Shown here: in pieces, positions 43,496 through 53,081 of the stretch
Layout of the letters: each line of letters starts with the position of its first letter
Numbering within the stretch: position 1 is the first letter of the stretch
Assembly: GCA_017505525.1 (NCBI GenBank)
Contig: JAFVPB010000005.1
Span: 1 to 64,000 of the forward strand
DNA: 64,000 nt
Direction: 5' to 3'
From: Clostridia bacterium
GTDB lineage: Bacteria > Bacillota > Clostridia > UMGS1883
The notes under the pieces: generated by a model
Seen by the model: only the letters and a program-made list of their open reading frames with translations
Databases searched by the model: none
Told to the model about the DNA's origin: nothing
Program-made: the position numbers and the translations under genes

Positions 43496-44551
43496 TTAAC
43501 TGTATAACAAAATTATAGTCAAAGGTATAATGTCATATGTATTTCTGATAAATGGTACACCAATTGAGGTTGAAAACACCAAGAATAAATTTGCTAATAC
43601 CCCAACAACAAATTTAAGAATAAAGCTGATTGTTACCATACTTATCAGCATACTATCATTCTTTTTCATATAAACAACCATAAAACAAACCATAACTGCA
43701 TTTAAGACTAAAATTAAAGCAGGGATATACCAACCGCAGACACTTGAAAGCCACGCAAGCGAGCAACCTTTCATCATTGGTTGAATGCGATGTATATTAA
43801 CACCTGAAAAATCGCCGTTAACAGATGCTTGTAGCATGGATATTCTATGAGAAATCCAGTTCAAAAAATCTCCGTCTGCATCAACACCTGTTTTGCTATA
43901 ACTCATACTTTCAATAATTGTTGTAATTCGTTCCTGATTACATACCCAAAAAGATATTACTATACCGACTATTGCTACAAGGCAAATAATATCCCATTTG
44001 TCCGGCTTGATTTTCTTAACTTTTATGTTGTATAACAAAAAAGCCACAACCGATATGACATACATATGCGATTCCGCTATTACATCCGCAGAAATATAGT
44101 TGTATTTAAAAACTATTTCTTCCAGAAGCCATATAAGTCCCACTACGGCTATGTTATAACTCACACAATCAAGCATAAAAGGCTTTAACCTAATTTTTTC
44201 TCCGAGTTTGATATGTTTAGCAATAGCATAACACAGTAGCGGCCACAAGCTGATTACAAGCATCTCTGTATTGTATTTAATACTCTTGTCTACAATTTCA
44301 GGTATGATAAATACTCCCAATATTGATATAATTCCAATCATCGAAAGCGACACCCATTTCTTACGTGAGAGCAGAAGTTTTGAAATCAAAGTAACAGGAA
44401 TTGAAAAAAGGGCAATGATTCCTGCTTGAGTAATATATTCTATACCACTTAAATATTCACCGCCATATATAAACAAACAATATGTATAAAACGCAATAAG
44501 CAAAATGGCTGCTGTGCCAATAACAATTTTAAGTTTATTTTGTATGTTCAT
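43496..44551 (-). CDS. divergent SEDS (FtsW/RodA/SpoVE)-like membrane protein
   Basis: A 351-residue polytopic protein with about nine to ten membrane segments. The C-terminal half has the layout of SEDS polymerases: an amphipathic loop with GDFSGVNIHRIQP, then CGWYIPALILVLNAVMV and, near the end, VLANLFLVFSTSIGVPFIRNT. The usual catalytic and EELG motifs are poorly conserved, so polymerase activity is doubtful. The start at 44551 has AAGAAGG upstream and overlaps the preceding gene by 17 nt. A related SEDS-like half lies in the protein at 45642-47111. Confidence 0.65.
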   Translation of the reverse strand: MNIQNKLKIVIGTAAILLIAFYTYCLFIYGGEYLSGIEYITQAGIIALFSIPVTLISKLLLSRKKWVSLSMIGIISILGVFIIPEIVDKSIKYNTEMLVISLWPLLCYAIAKHIKLGEKIRLKPFMLDCVSYNIAVVGLIWLLEEIVFKYNYISADVIAESHMYVISVVAFLLYNIKVKKIKPDKWDIICLVAIVGIVISFWVCNQERITTIIESMSYSKTGVDADGDFLNWISHRISMLQASVNGDFSGVNIHRIQPMMKGCSLAWLSSVCGWYIPALILVLNAVMVCFMVVYMKKNDSMLISMVTISFILKFVVGVLANLFLVFSTSIGVPFIRNTYDIIPLTIILLYS

Positions 44552-45128
44552 CGTAACAACCTTCTTCATTAACAGTTTCGCTGATATATCTTCTGTAATG
44601 AGTTGCAATACGACCAATTTGTCTATAAAAATCATACGATGAATATGTACCCATAAGAATATTACTCACACTTTTTTTGTTTATTTCCTTTTGACAAAAA
44701 GAAAGAGAGAAAATAATTTGTGAATATGTCATAAACGCAATAATCGGCAAAGCATAGGTGACATCGGTTTCAGGATATTCACGCCTGGATACAATATATC
44801 TTTTGAAAAAATTATGTTCCTTTATGTATTCCTTTGCAACTTCCTCAATGAAGAAAATAAGCTCTCCGGCAAGTATTCGTATTTCTACTTGACGCATATT
44901 AATTCCAAGCATTGCATTAGCTTCTTTAAGTATTATTTCCGTATTCGCTTTAGCTCTCATAAATGCAGAATCTCCATCAAGCCACATTTCGCCGGGTTGG
45001 TATTCATCGGCAGCTTTTGAAGCATATTCTATAACTACATTATACAATTTTTCTATTGTTATATCAGATGCCATCAATCCTGCTAATGGCTTGATGTTAT
45101 CTTTTAATTTACTATATGGAACAAGCAT
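44535..45128 (-). CDS. hypothetical helical protein
   Basis: A 197-residue protein I do not recognise. It is predicted largely helical. It has an acidic, Ala-rich N-terminal half and one hydrophobic stretch at about 124-142 (YALPIIAFMTYSQIIFSLSF). A basic Tyr/Arg-rich C-terminus follows (DFYRQIGRIATHYRRYI). GAGGCGGTG lies before the ATG. It lies 4 nt after the phosphatase-like gene and overlaps the SEDS-like gene by 17 nt, so it is likely co-translated with them. Confidence 0.75.
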   Translation of the reverse strand: MLVPYSKLKDNIKPLAGLMASDITIEKLYNVVIEYASKAADEYQPGEMWLDGDSAFMRAKANTEIILKEANAMLGINMRQVEIRILAGELIFFIEEVAKEYIKEHNFFKRYIVSRREYPETDVTYALPIIAFMTYSQIIFSLSFCQKEINKKSVSNILMGTYSSYDFYRQIGRIATHYRRYISETVNEEGCYDEHTK

Positions 45129-45132
45129 AAAT

Positions 45133-45645
45133 TCACCGCCTCTTTTTTCTGTTTATTGCTTTTTTCAAAGCTCTGTTGTTGATATATTTCAAATATCTCA
45201 ACCGAAGCTTGCCTACCTTTATTCCAAAAGCATAAAGTTGCTCCTTATATACTAATAAATTGGGATGATAATGGGGATTGGTCCATATTTCCTTGTCAGA
45301 TTTGCCGTAATATCTCATTATAGCTGCAGCCATAGCTGTACTTCTTGATTCACCACTATCGCAGCATACATAAATCCGCCCGAAATCATTTTGTTTTTCT
45401 AAAAACTCTTTCACATCCATACCTTCACGGTAATCAAAGGAAAAGGCTTTGTATTTCATCTCTGTATCAAAAACTCCGATCTTATGAAAAGCATCAAGCA
45501 ATTTCAGATTAGGATGGCAAACATCGTCCATGGAAAGCAGAATGGCTATTGTTTTTCTGTCAGGCAAGTTTTCATCAAGTTCAAGATAAAGTCTTTTTAT
45601 CGAGCATATATGTATTTCCTTTGTTTGAGATAATTTCATTTTCAT
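45133..45645 (-). CDS. tyrosine/dual-specificity phosphatase-like protein
   Basis: A 170-residue cytoplasmic protein with a CX5R loop, CDSGESR (Cys95 to Arg101), after IYVC and before STAMAAAIMRYYG. This is the P-loop of Cys-based phosphatases. A possible general acid lies in FDYREGMD (Asp71 or Asp77). The basic C-terminus (KAINRKKRR) could bind nucleic acid or membrane. It overlaps the upstream SEDS-NADAR gene by four bases. An ATG two codons later has better RBS spacing. Substrate unknown. Phosphoprotein or RNA 5'/cyclic phosphate are both conceivable. Confidence 0.75.
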   Translation of the reverse strand: MKMKLSQTKEIHICSIKRLYLELDENLPDRKTIAILLSMDDVCHPNLKLLDAFHKIGVFDTEMKYKAFSFDYREGMDVKEFLEKQNDFGRIYVCCDSGESRSTAMAAAIMRYYGKSDKEIWTNPHYHPNLLVYKEQLYAFGIKVGKLRLRYLKYINNRALKKAINRKKRR

Positions 45646-47111
45646 GCTCTCCCTTGAAGCATTGTAAGATTAGAAATAAACTCTTCCTTTGTAAGCACGG
45701 TTTCTGCTTTATCTTCAACACCGATACTATGATCTAATATATATTCTTTTGAATCCTCAATATCCTTCTTAAAGGATGAATCGCATGCATAAACAGATTG
45801 GTATAATCTTTTTAAAAGTTCTTCGTACTCAACACTTTCTCTTGGATATTCAGCGCCATTCCAATGTAGTACCTGCTCTGTTTTCCAATCAAAATCAGCA
45901 CCTGCATTTTTTGCATCTATACCCGAGAGCATACAAATACGCTTTTGCTCCGTTGTATCTTTGCATTTGAAGCTTTGCAGAACCCCTTCAATTGACCGAC
46001 ACTCCACACCGTCAAAAACAAATTCCCGCTCTGTAAAATTAGACAACCTACCTGCAAATCCAAATCTCTTGCTATGGATATCCACTTTCTCCTTACCAAT
46101 TATCAATCCCAACAATACAAAAATCGCTATATATCCGCAGGTTGCATCTGAAAGAATAGGAATAGGTGCGAATAACCCATCAAGCACAATTCCGAAATTA
46201 GTCAGCATAGAAACAATAAATCTTACAAGCAGGATTGACGCAGTTGCATAAGCAATCGGTGTTGCGTCTGTCAAAACATTTTTAAAGCATTTCCTGCACA
46301 CAAAGAATATAAAGGCAGCCAATGCAACAAAAGCAACTACTCCTGCGACAACGCCAAATAATCCGAATATCCAAAGAAGTTTATAGTATGCAACATCTCC
46401 ACCAATTAAAAATGGCTCTACAGCTGCTCCAAACCATTTGGTTCCCGTATATGTAAATCTTGCGACAAATGCCATATAACTGCTGTCATAGAACAAATTG
46501 GTAAGTTCTGTAATACCCATTAATGTAATGTTTATTGTGCGAAGAATCAGAACTACATATAATACAATATTAAATATCTGAACAGATTTTTTGCTGATAA
46601 GTTTATTTTTTCTTGCTGAAATGAGCATTAATCCGACCATTACAAATAGTATCAAAGTCAGATAATTTTGCTCAAGAGCAATCAAAAATATAAAACCTGA
46701 TATCCAAAATATGAGTGTATGTATGATTGACTTGGTACAATACTTGTAAAAATATGTTGCAAATCCTACAAATGCAAGCGTATTGGTTAATGAAGCAAGT
46801 TCTATACTGTAATTAAAAACATTTATATATCCACCGCCTTCATAAAGGGCGGAAATTAAAATTCCAACAGGTATAAAAACCCAACCGTATTTCAGCACAA
46901 AACCTCTGCCGTATTTGTACGCAAGAGCAAATGCACCTGTGCTTATCGCAAGACGAAGAATCCCCCTGATAAAGGATGCAACTAATTCACTTATGTTACC
47001 ACTATAAAAGAATTTGAAGTTAATTGCAGCAGTAAAGCTGATGGAAAGCAAAACCAGGATAATAGCACTTATCACAATCCCTTTGTTTTTCTTGATTAAT
47101 TCACACCTCAT
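45642..47111 (-). CDS. SEDS-like membrane protein fused to a NADAR domain
   Basis: A 489-residue fusion. Residues 1 to about 335 are membrane-spanning with about ten segments and a SEDS-like C-half (VCRKCFKNVLTDATPIAYA, then SMLTNFGIVLDGLFAPIPI). Residues about 348-489 form a NADAR domain: RLSNFTEREFVFDGVECRSIE, then VLHWNGAEYPRESVEYEELL, and DHSIGVEDKAETVLT. NADAR proteins are N-glycosidases acting on riboflavin intermediates or removing ADP-ribose from guanine. The conserved Glu after SI (in RSIEG) is kept. This fusion would place such an enzyme at the membrane. It overlaps both neighbours by four bases. Confidence 0.75.
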   Translation of the reverse strand: MRCELIKKNKGIVISAIILVLLSISFTAAINFKFFYSGNISELVASFIRGILRLAISTGAFALAYKYGRGFVLKYGWVFIPVGILISALYEGGGYINVFNYSIELASLTNTLAFVGFATYFYKYCTKSIIHTLIFWISGFIFLIALEQNYLTLILFVMVGLMLISARKNKLISKKSVQIFNIVLYVVLILRTINITLMGITELTNLFYDSSYMAFVARFTYTGTKWFGAAVEPFLIGGDVAYYKLLWIFGLFGVVAGVVAFVALAAFIFFVCRKCFKNVLTDATPIAYATASILLVRFIVSMLTNFGIVLDGLFAPIPILSDATCGYIAIFVLLGLIIGKEKVDIHSKRFGFAGRLSNFTEREFVFDGVECRSIEGVLQSFKCKDTTEQKRICMLSGIDAKNAGADFDWKTEQVLHWNGAEYPRESVEYEELLKRLYQSVYACDSSFKKDIEDSKEYILDHSIGVEDKAETVLTKEEFISNLTMLQGRA

Positions 47112-49543
47112 AGTTTGTTGTTCCTTTCTTTAGGTTGTAATTTCTTATTTTCAATGGCCCTCTTTGCATTTTCGTACTGTTCTTCAAATGTTTCTGTGCA
47201 AGCATATTGTCTATCGTGGAATGAATATGAATGAATCATTTTAACGCCGGGAAGCTCATTAAAAAGTTCATCTAAAAACCACCAGTCATATTCTTCAGAC
47301 ATACCATATCCATCTTCATCAGGATCTTCGGTATTGCACCACGAACAAAACTGCACAAGATTGGGTTCAAAAAAATGATACATTTCATAAGTCCTTTTTT
47401 CACTGAAAAAACCAAAGCCTAAAGCCTTTAGCATAGCTCCACGGTAGCAATGTTCATTATCATGAACCATTTTTTTATAAGTCTTGTATAATTTACTTGG
47501 AAGAATGGGCATAGGAAGCTTTTTATTCGGATGTTCCAAAAACCACTTATCCACCCAAAGCCCTGCATCTTCATTGCCATATAAATAAGCAGTATAATAC
47601 CAATAATTTGAAGCAAACTGACAGAATTCACAGTTGTCCCAACTTTCATAGTAGCGTCCAAGCTCCATCATTGCATCAGTATCACCGGTAGCACAGCTTT
47701 TTGTTAATTGTACAAATTTTTCGTCTGTCCAAAAATCTATGTTCGGTAAAGCGACTTCCTTGCGAATATCTATAACGCCCTTTCCAAAAGGTATTAAATT
47801 TTCATCGAATTGAATTTCCAGGCTCGGCGTAAAGGAATTCTCCGTCCCCAAATTGGTAATTTTGTCTTTAAAAGCAAATATGTCCATCAGATTATTGATG
47901 TTTATCAGATATAAGCGATTGTTAATATCCTCTTTCGGGTAAAACTTTTGCAGTTCCGCTGCCTTTTGCTCTATAAGTCCTATGTTTTGTACAAAATAGT
48001 CGTTACTTGCGTAAATAACAAAAATAGCCTTTTTTACTAAATCTTTATGTTTCCAAAACATATTCATAAATTTGCCTGATAATGGTGAACTGTCGTATGC
48101 GAAAACAAGCAAATCTGTCTCTAATGATGCTAAGAATTGATTATCCCAGGGTGGCAAAAATTTATGAGTCATCATAATTTGATTGAATTTTGAGTTCGAA
48201 ACTTCCTCTACATCAAAAGAACCATTTAACATTTTTTTGAATTCGCTACTTCTCTCAGGATCGCAAATCGCATTTATTAATTTTAAACGCATATTTTTTC
48301 TGCAATGATTCGCACAATTTATACTTTTGCTTGCATTTTCCTGTTGCTCACATTCTTCCGATACGCCATTCGTTTCTTTGTTGATTGTATCAGCATCATA
48401 CTTATCTATAGTCAGGCTGATCAGTTCCGGTTCAAAGGAGGAATGAATCTCATCCGGACCGTCTATAGTATAGCGGTAGAGCACGTGTACCTTACCATTT
48501 TCGATAACGGCAAATTCCACACTGTACTCTTTTTCTCCGTTCTCTACAATAAATGCTGCATTTTCCTCTGCATATTCCTTTGGAAGTAATCCAAATTCCT
48601 CTGCGATTTCTTGTATTTGTTGCGAAACACATGTCCTGTCAACCTTTAGTACAAGTGATTTCTTTTCCTCTCCCAACCAGCCAAACGCCGGGGATCTGTA
48701 TACTGCACTGCCGACAGGCGTCAGACGACTGCTTTCAACAAAACTATTTGAAATATCCGTGGCAAATGCTATGTATATATCATCAGACCGAAAGGCATTG
48801 AGATCCACTCGTACAAAACTCTTCCACGCACCGCGTCTGGCACAACAAGGGAGCAGGGGTATCCCCTCAGGTGAAAAGAGATACTTAAAGCTTTGGTATT
48901 TTGGATCTTCAAGATTCCTTCGGGTTATAAGCGTATAACCAAGTCTTGTCTGTTGACTCTCTGTACCGCCTTTAAGTCTTGAGTACAATTCAAACTGCTC
49001 TAAGGTACATGAGTCCACTGCTTGCACAAACCTTTCCAACAGTTTTTCATATTCATCGTCAGAAAGGTATAGCGACTCTGTCGGATCATATATACAAATC
49101 ACCTGGCGTGCAGATGGCATTCCTTTCTCATCTGCCTTTTTCAGATACATAAGTCCTCTTTCAACGTCGCTTTCACAACCTTTACCTTCGCAAAGCATAG
49201 CCCCCGCAGCAAAACATCCGTCGGGATGGTCTTGTTCTGCCGCTTTTATGTACCATTCAAGTGCTGTTTTTAGATCCGGTTCCTGTTTTTTTGTTAAGTT
49301 ATATGGCATTAAAGGGCTTCCTTTTAACACATGCTCTAAAAAATCATAGGTTTCTTTCATCCTGAAATTCTTAACGGCATATAGATTGCCGATTGCAACC
49401 ATAGCATCACCGTTACCCAAGGCAGCCGCATGCTGATATAGTTCAAAAGCAGCCTCAAGGTTGTTATTTTCTTCTTCTGTCTTTGCCTGATTCAAAAGCC
49501 TTTGTTGTTGACCCCGTTTTTTTATCGCTTCATGCCAGTCCAT
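47108..49543 (-). CDS. large Sel1-repeat protein
   Basis: An 811-residue protein. The N-terminus carries Sel1/TPR-like repeats (AAFELYQHAAALGNGDAMVAIG; ALEWYIKAAEQDHPDGCFAAG; GLMYLKKADEKGMPSARQV; about 30-160). A middle region of unknown fold follows (about 200-600). The C-terminal part has another Sel1-like unit (CATGDTDAMMELGRYYES) and an acidic aromatic end (DEDGYGMSEEYDWWFLDELF). A linker ECEQQENA and a following ANHxR are shared with the next gene, which ends alike. Probably a scaffold. It is in the overlapping minus-strand train. Confidence 0.75.
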   Translation of the reverse strand: MDWHEAIKKRGQQQRLLNQAKTEEENNNLEAAFELYQHAAALGNGDAMVAIGNLYAVKNFRMKETYDFLEHVLKGSPLMPYNLTKKQEPDLKTALEWYIKAAEQDHPDGCFAAGAMLCEGKGCESDVERGLMYLKKADEKGMPSARQVICIYDPTESLYLSDDEYEKLLERFVQAVDSCTLEQFELYSRLKGGTESQQTRLGYTLITRRNLEDPKYQSFKYLFSPEGIPLLPCCARRGAWKSFVRVDLNAFRSDDIYIAFATDISNSFVESSRLTPVGSAVYRSPAFGWLGEEKKSLVLKVDRTCVSQQIQEIAEEFGLLPKEYAEENAAFIVENGEKEYSVEFAVIENGKVHVLYRYTIDGPDEIHSSFEPELISLTIDKYDADTINKETNGVSEECEQQENASKSINCANHCRKNMRLKLINAICDPERSSEFKKMLNGSFDVEEVSNSKFNQIMMTHKFLPPWDNQFLASLETDLLVFAYDSSPLSGKFMNMFWKHKDLVKKAIFVIYASNDYFVQNIGLIEQKAAELQKFYPKEDINNRLYLININNLMDIFAFKDKITNLGTENSFTPSLEIQFDENLIPFGKGVIDIRKEVALPNIDFWTDEKFVQLTKSCATGDTDAMMELGRYYESWDNCEFCQFASNYWYYTAYLYGNEDAGLWVDKWFLEHPNKKLPMPILPSKLYKTYKKMVHDNEHCYRGAMLKALGFGFFSEKRTYEMYHFFEPNLVQFCSWCNTEDPDEDGYGMSEEYDWWFLDELFNELPGVKMIHSYSFHDRQYACTETFEEQYENAKRAIENKKLQPKERNNKL

Positions 49544-49561
49544 GTTATCTCCCTTTCTTTT

Positions 49562-50617
49562 TTATCTGCATTTTAGTCGGATTTTATATTTTCTCACATC
49601 TCTGTCTATCTGCTTTTCCCAATATTCCTCTCGAATTCTTTCGTTTTCTTTTGGATTTCCATTCTGTTTCTTCATGAAAAATTCATCATACCATATACTG
49701 CTATATTCTGATTCAGCACCATAGCCATCCGAGTCAGCTGAATCATAATAACTGAGATATGAAAACTGATATTCGTTTCCATAACGTTCGAGATAACAAT
49801 CGTTCTCTCCTGGCGGAATATCACTAAATCCACCATCACATAAAAAATTACTTCCACGAAAGTTCACAGTAGAACATACTCCTAAATAAAAATCATATGG
49901 AATCGATGCTTTTCTCTTATAACAGCCACAATTTTCTATATGTTTGATTGCTTTTTCGTTACCGTACATCGCCGCTCTTACAAGCCACATCATATAGTAA
50001 CCAATCCTATTGTTTTCAGGCTCAAATTTTTCCCATTTTTCATAATTCATAGCTTCTCTTAACTTGTTTTCTGTTGTGTCACAAGGATTCATCTCATAGT
50101 TTTTTATAAGCTGTTGTTCTTCTTCATTGCACAGATTATAAAAAAACTGCGCCATATCATACATTGCAACAATGTCACCTAATTTGCATAACTCGGCTAA
50201 GTTTTTATAGTCATTTCTTTCTCTGTAATGATTCGCCCAAATTACACCTATGTTTGCATTTTCTTGTTGCTCACATTCTTCCAATTCATTATGACCGCTT
50301 TCACATTCAACTTTTATCTCTTCTAATTTGGAAATTGATATTTTTTCTGTATTTAAATTTACTTTTTTGTCATTCCGCGAATTGATTCGTTTAATTAATT
50401 TTTCCAAAGCTATTGCAATCATAAAACCTATAAATATACAAACAGCTGCTATAATTACACCGGTTATTCCACCTAGAATCCATCCGAATTCAGAAATAGC
50501 TGCAATGGCAATTCCAAAACCCAAAACCCAAAATATAGAAAAAAGCATCCAACGTATTACTCTCAGGAAAAGGATTAGCAAAGATTTTATATGATTTTTT
50601 ATTTTATCTCGATTCAT
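49562..50617 (-). CDS. membrane-anchored Sel1-like paralog
   Basis: A 351-residue protein. Two membrane segments lie near the N-terminus (about 10-30 and 34-60), followed by a basic linker and ECEQQENANIGVIWANHYR, matching the linker of the 811-residue neighbour. A Sel1-like unit (LCKLGDIVAMYDMAQFFY, then WLVRAAMYGNEKAIKHI) follows. The C-terminus has DSADSDGYGAESEYSSIWYDEFF, again parallel to the neighbour. The start at 50617 is set by GGAGGT. The two genes are paralogs, one soluble and one anchored. Confidence 0.75.
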   Translation of the reverse strand: MNRDKIKNHIKSLLILFLRVIRWMLFSIFWVLGFGIAIAAISEFGWILGGITGVIIAAVCIFIGFMIAIALEKLIKRINSRNDKKVNLNTEKISISKLEEIKVECESGHNELEECEQQENANIGVIWANHYRERNDYKNLAELCKLGDIVAMYDMAQFFYNLCNEEEQQLIKNYEMNPCDTTENKLREAMNYEKWEKFEPENNRIGYYMMWLVRAAMYGNEKAIKHIENCGCYKRKASIPYDFYLGVCSTVNFRGSNFLCDGGFSDIPPGENDCYLERYGNEYQFSYLSYYDSADSDGYGAESEYSSIWYDEFFMKKQNGNPKENERIREEYWEKQIDRDVRKYKIRLKCR

Positions 50618-50648
50618 ACGTACCTCCGTCTGCATTTTTAACAATTTT

Positions 50649-51866
50649 TCAGTAATTATAAATCACAAAATCATCATCGTCCCGGTTCAGCCAGATACGT
50701 TCTGCTTCGCTGAGCCATTTGCTGTCCGGAAACAGCTTTGCATAATTTCGCAGATGATTTATTATATTCATATCATGTGTACCCTTAACTTTTGCCTTTT
50801 CTTGTTCAATAAGGGTACGAATCTGGTCTGGCGGAATCATTGTACCATCGCTTAGCAATCCGCATTTTGGATAATTTTTATATTTGGGCGTATAAAGCTC
50901 ATCGGGAGTTTTGCCCCAATCCACTTCCACAAGCTTTTTCTCGACAACCGGTATTTTTTTCATTCTTTGAAGATATGATACATTTCCAAGTGATTCTCCT
51001 TGTCCATTCTTTATAGCCAGAGATTTCTCTGCTGACACACCTTTTATTTGCTTTGTATGGTGAAAATACAATCGGTTTCCGTTCTGAACTGCCGTTTTAA
51101 GTCTTTTTACATCATCCATCGGAAATATAACCAAGGTTTTTACCGGAACACCCTCTGCTGCGAAAGCCGCTGCTTTATGATGTCCATCTATCAACAAAGC
51201 AACACCGCCATTGAGATAAAGTGCAACAGCACGTGGAAACTTTTCATCTTCTTTTATACGCTCTCGATAATAATTTACCCTTTAAATATCCAACAGGGAG
51301 GCACGCTGCGAAGGAGCTAAAAACATTGGCGCATCAAACTGCTCATCCCAACCGCCAACAAACATATGACGGAAATGCAACTCACTTCTGTAACAATTAT
51401 ATTTAGGAATATCCCCAAAATAGTCAGGAGCACAATTGCCGGACTCGTGACGAACGGGAAATAAATCAAAATCTGCCACCATATATTCGCCCGATTTCAA
51501 AAGACCTATGATTGGTGCAATGTTTTGTGCTGCACTCTTCATTCCGCCATATTCTGCATTTATTTTATCCCTGACAGCAAGACAATTCTTCTGATTAATC
51601 AATCCATCGCCGTATCCGGCACTAAGGAGAGTTGCACAACTGCCACAATCGGGAATGTGAGTCTTTACAAGCGGTACGCCATCCAAATACAAGTCATAGT
51701 GTTCACGGCGAAGCCTACCTCCGTAATCCCTGCACACCAACTTATCCATTCCATTTTTCAGGCGTACAAGTGCCGCTTCACGGCAAAAATATACTCTTGA
51801 ATGTATATCAGCAAGATAATCTATATGAGGTTTTATTGTATCTTTTCTTGTAATATTACAACTCAT
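50649..51866 (-). pseudogene. gene split by an in-frame TAA, ParB-like C-terminal part
   Basis: Two open segments (51866-51285 and 51281-50649) lie in the same frame, separated only by TAA at 51284-51282. After it the frame reads RVNYYRERIKEDEKFPRAVA then LLIDGHHKAAAFAAEGV, a ParB/sulfiredoxin-type motif (D-G-H-H). The continuation has no proper start codon before TTG at 51197, which would cut through that domain. The first half holds a CGSC pair and AGYGDGLINQKN. It looks like one gene of about 405 residues with a recent nonsense mutation, or a sequencing error. The stop TAA excludes Sec or Pyl recoding. Confidence 0.8.
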
Positions 51867-51871
51867 ATCAC

Positions 51872-53059
51872 TTAATCCTCTCCGTCCATTACCTCTTCAT
51901 CGACAACAGGCTTGCTCGCCTTGAAATTATATACCGGTGTTAAAACATCCAAAACGTCTGCAGTCGGCTCTATGGCACTCAAAATTTCTTCAATGCGGCG
52001 ATATGCCATAGGGGATTCGTCCAAGGTCGATTCTCCTACCGAGGTAGTAAAAATACCCTCCATTTCTTTGCGGTACTCCTCCATAGTAAACTGTTCTCTC
52101 ACGTCAGAGCGTTTCATAATTCTTCCTGAACCGTGAGGTGCAGTATAATTCCATTCTTCATTTCCCTTGCCAACGCAAAGTAAACTGCCATCCTTCATAT
52201 TGATAGGAACTAAGAGTCTTTCATCCTTTTGTGCAGAAACAGCACCTTTGCGCAGGACACCTGCTGCTACATCAATGTAATTATGAATTGTTGTAAAACT
52301 ATCATCTACCGTAAGATCAAGAGTATCAACAATAACTTCTCCCATGTTTATACGGCTCTTTGACGCATACTCCACAGCAATATTCATATCATGTAAATAT
52401 CTTTTTAGGTTTTCACCCGACAAAAAGCAATCAGCAGGATGTATATTAGACTTAATATCCGATACTTTGATTTTCTTTTTATGAGCTTGTTCGCTATCAA
52501 TTCCGTGTTGCTCAAAAAATGCTTGCACCTGATGATACTGTGCAACATCACGTCCCAATCTTCTGCTACCCGAATGTATAATCAAATAAAGCGAGTCGTC
52601 AATACCGCGCCCAATCTCTATAAAATGGTTGCCTCCGCCCAAAGTACCAAATGATTTTAAAACTATTTCATGCCTTAAAAAATCACAGCAATGCAAATCG
52701 TCAAGCGGAACTGATTTTACTCCCGGCACACTGCGGTCATAAATTTTTGCACCTGAAGGGATTTTTTCACGAAAACATTCATCAAGCTTCCAAAAATCAA
52801 TAGATTTATCTGCAAGCTTAAAAACTTGCATTCCACAGCCGATGTCACCACCTACAAAAGCAGGATTTATATATTCACCTATTGTCATGGAAGTTCCGAC
52901 GGTACAACCTTCCGCTGCATGCATATCAGGCATCATAGCAATTTTGCTACTTGCTAATTCCTCCATATTGCACATCCTGAGAACCTGTGCGTAAGATGCA
53001 CTGTCTGCTGAAGTTGCATATATTTTCGCTTTATTATATTTTCCTATAATTTCAAACAT
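51872..53059 (-). CDS. rtcB: RtcB-type RNA ligase
   Basis: A 395-residue GTP-dependent, Mn-requiring ligase that joins 2',3'-cyclic phosphate (or 3'-phosphate) and 5'-OH RNA ends. Metal-site motifs are MPDMHAAEGCTVG, GGDIGCGM, LGGGNHFIEI and IHSGSRRLG. The guanylylated His is in APHGSGRIMKR. The start at 53059 has AGGAGGT upstream; the frame upstream shows no homology. It is slightly shorter than the usual housekeeping form. It lies between an ADP-ribosylglycohydrolase and the split gene. RNA repair after nuclease damage is the likely role. Confidence 0.93.
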   Translation of the reverse strand: MFEIIGKYNKAKIYATSADSASYAQVLRMCNMEELASSKIAMMPDMHAAEGCTVGTSMTIGEYINPAFVGGDIGCGMQVFKLADKSIDFWKLDECFREKIPSGAKIYDRSVPGVKSVPLDDLHCCDFLRHEIVLKSFGTLGGGNHFIEIGRGIDDSLYLIIHSGSRRLGRDVAQYHQVQAFFEQHGIDSEQAHKKKIKVSDIKSNIHPADCFLSGENLKRYLHDMNIAVEYASKSRINMGEVIVDTLDLTVDDSFTTIHNYIDVAAGVLRKGAVSAQKDERLLVPINMKDGSLLCVGKGNEEWNYTAPHGSGRIMKRSDVREQFTMEEYRKEMEGIFTTSVGESTLDESPMAYRRIEEILSAIEPTADVLDVLTPVYNFKASKPVVDEEVMDGED

Positions 53060-53081
53060 AGTGCACCTCCTCATATTGTTA

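Noticed and set aside
47108-49543. TIR or ADP-ribosyltransferase domain in the middle of the Sel1 protein
   Set aside because: No clear catalytic Glu/Arg-Ser-Glu pattern or TIR motif can be pointed out. The middle region stays unassigned.
50649-51866. Stop-codon recoding by selenocysteine or pyrrolysine
   Set aside because: The stop is TAA. Sec uses TGA and Pyl uses TAG, and no SECIS-like element or tRNA was seen.
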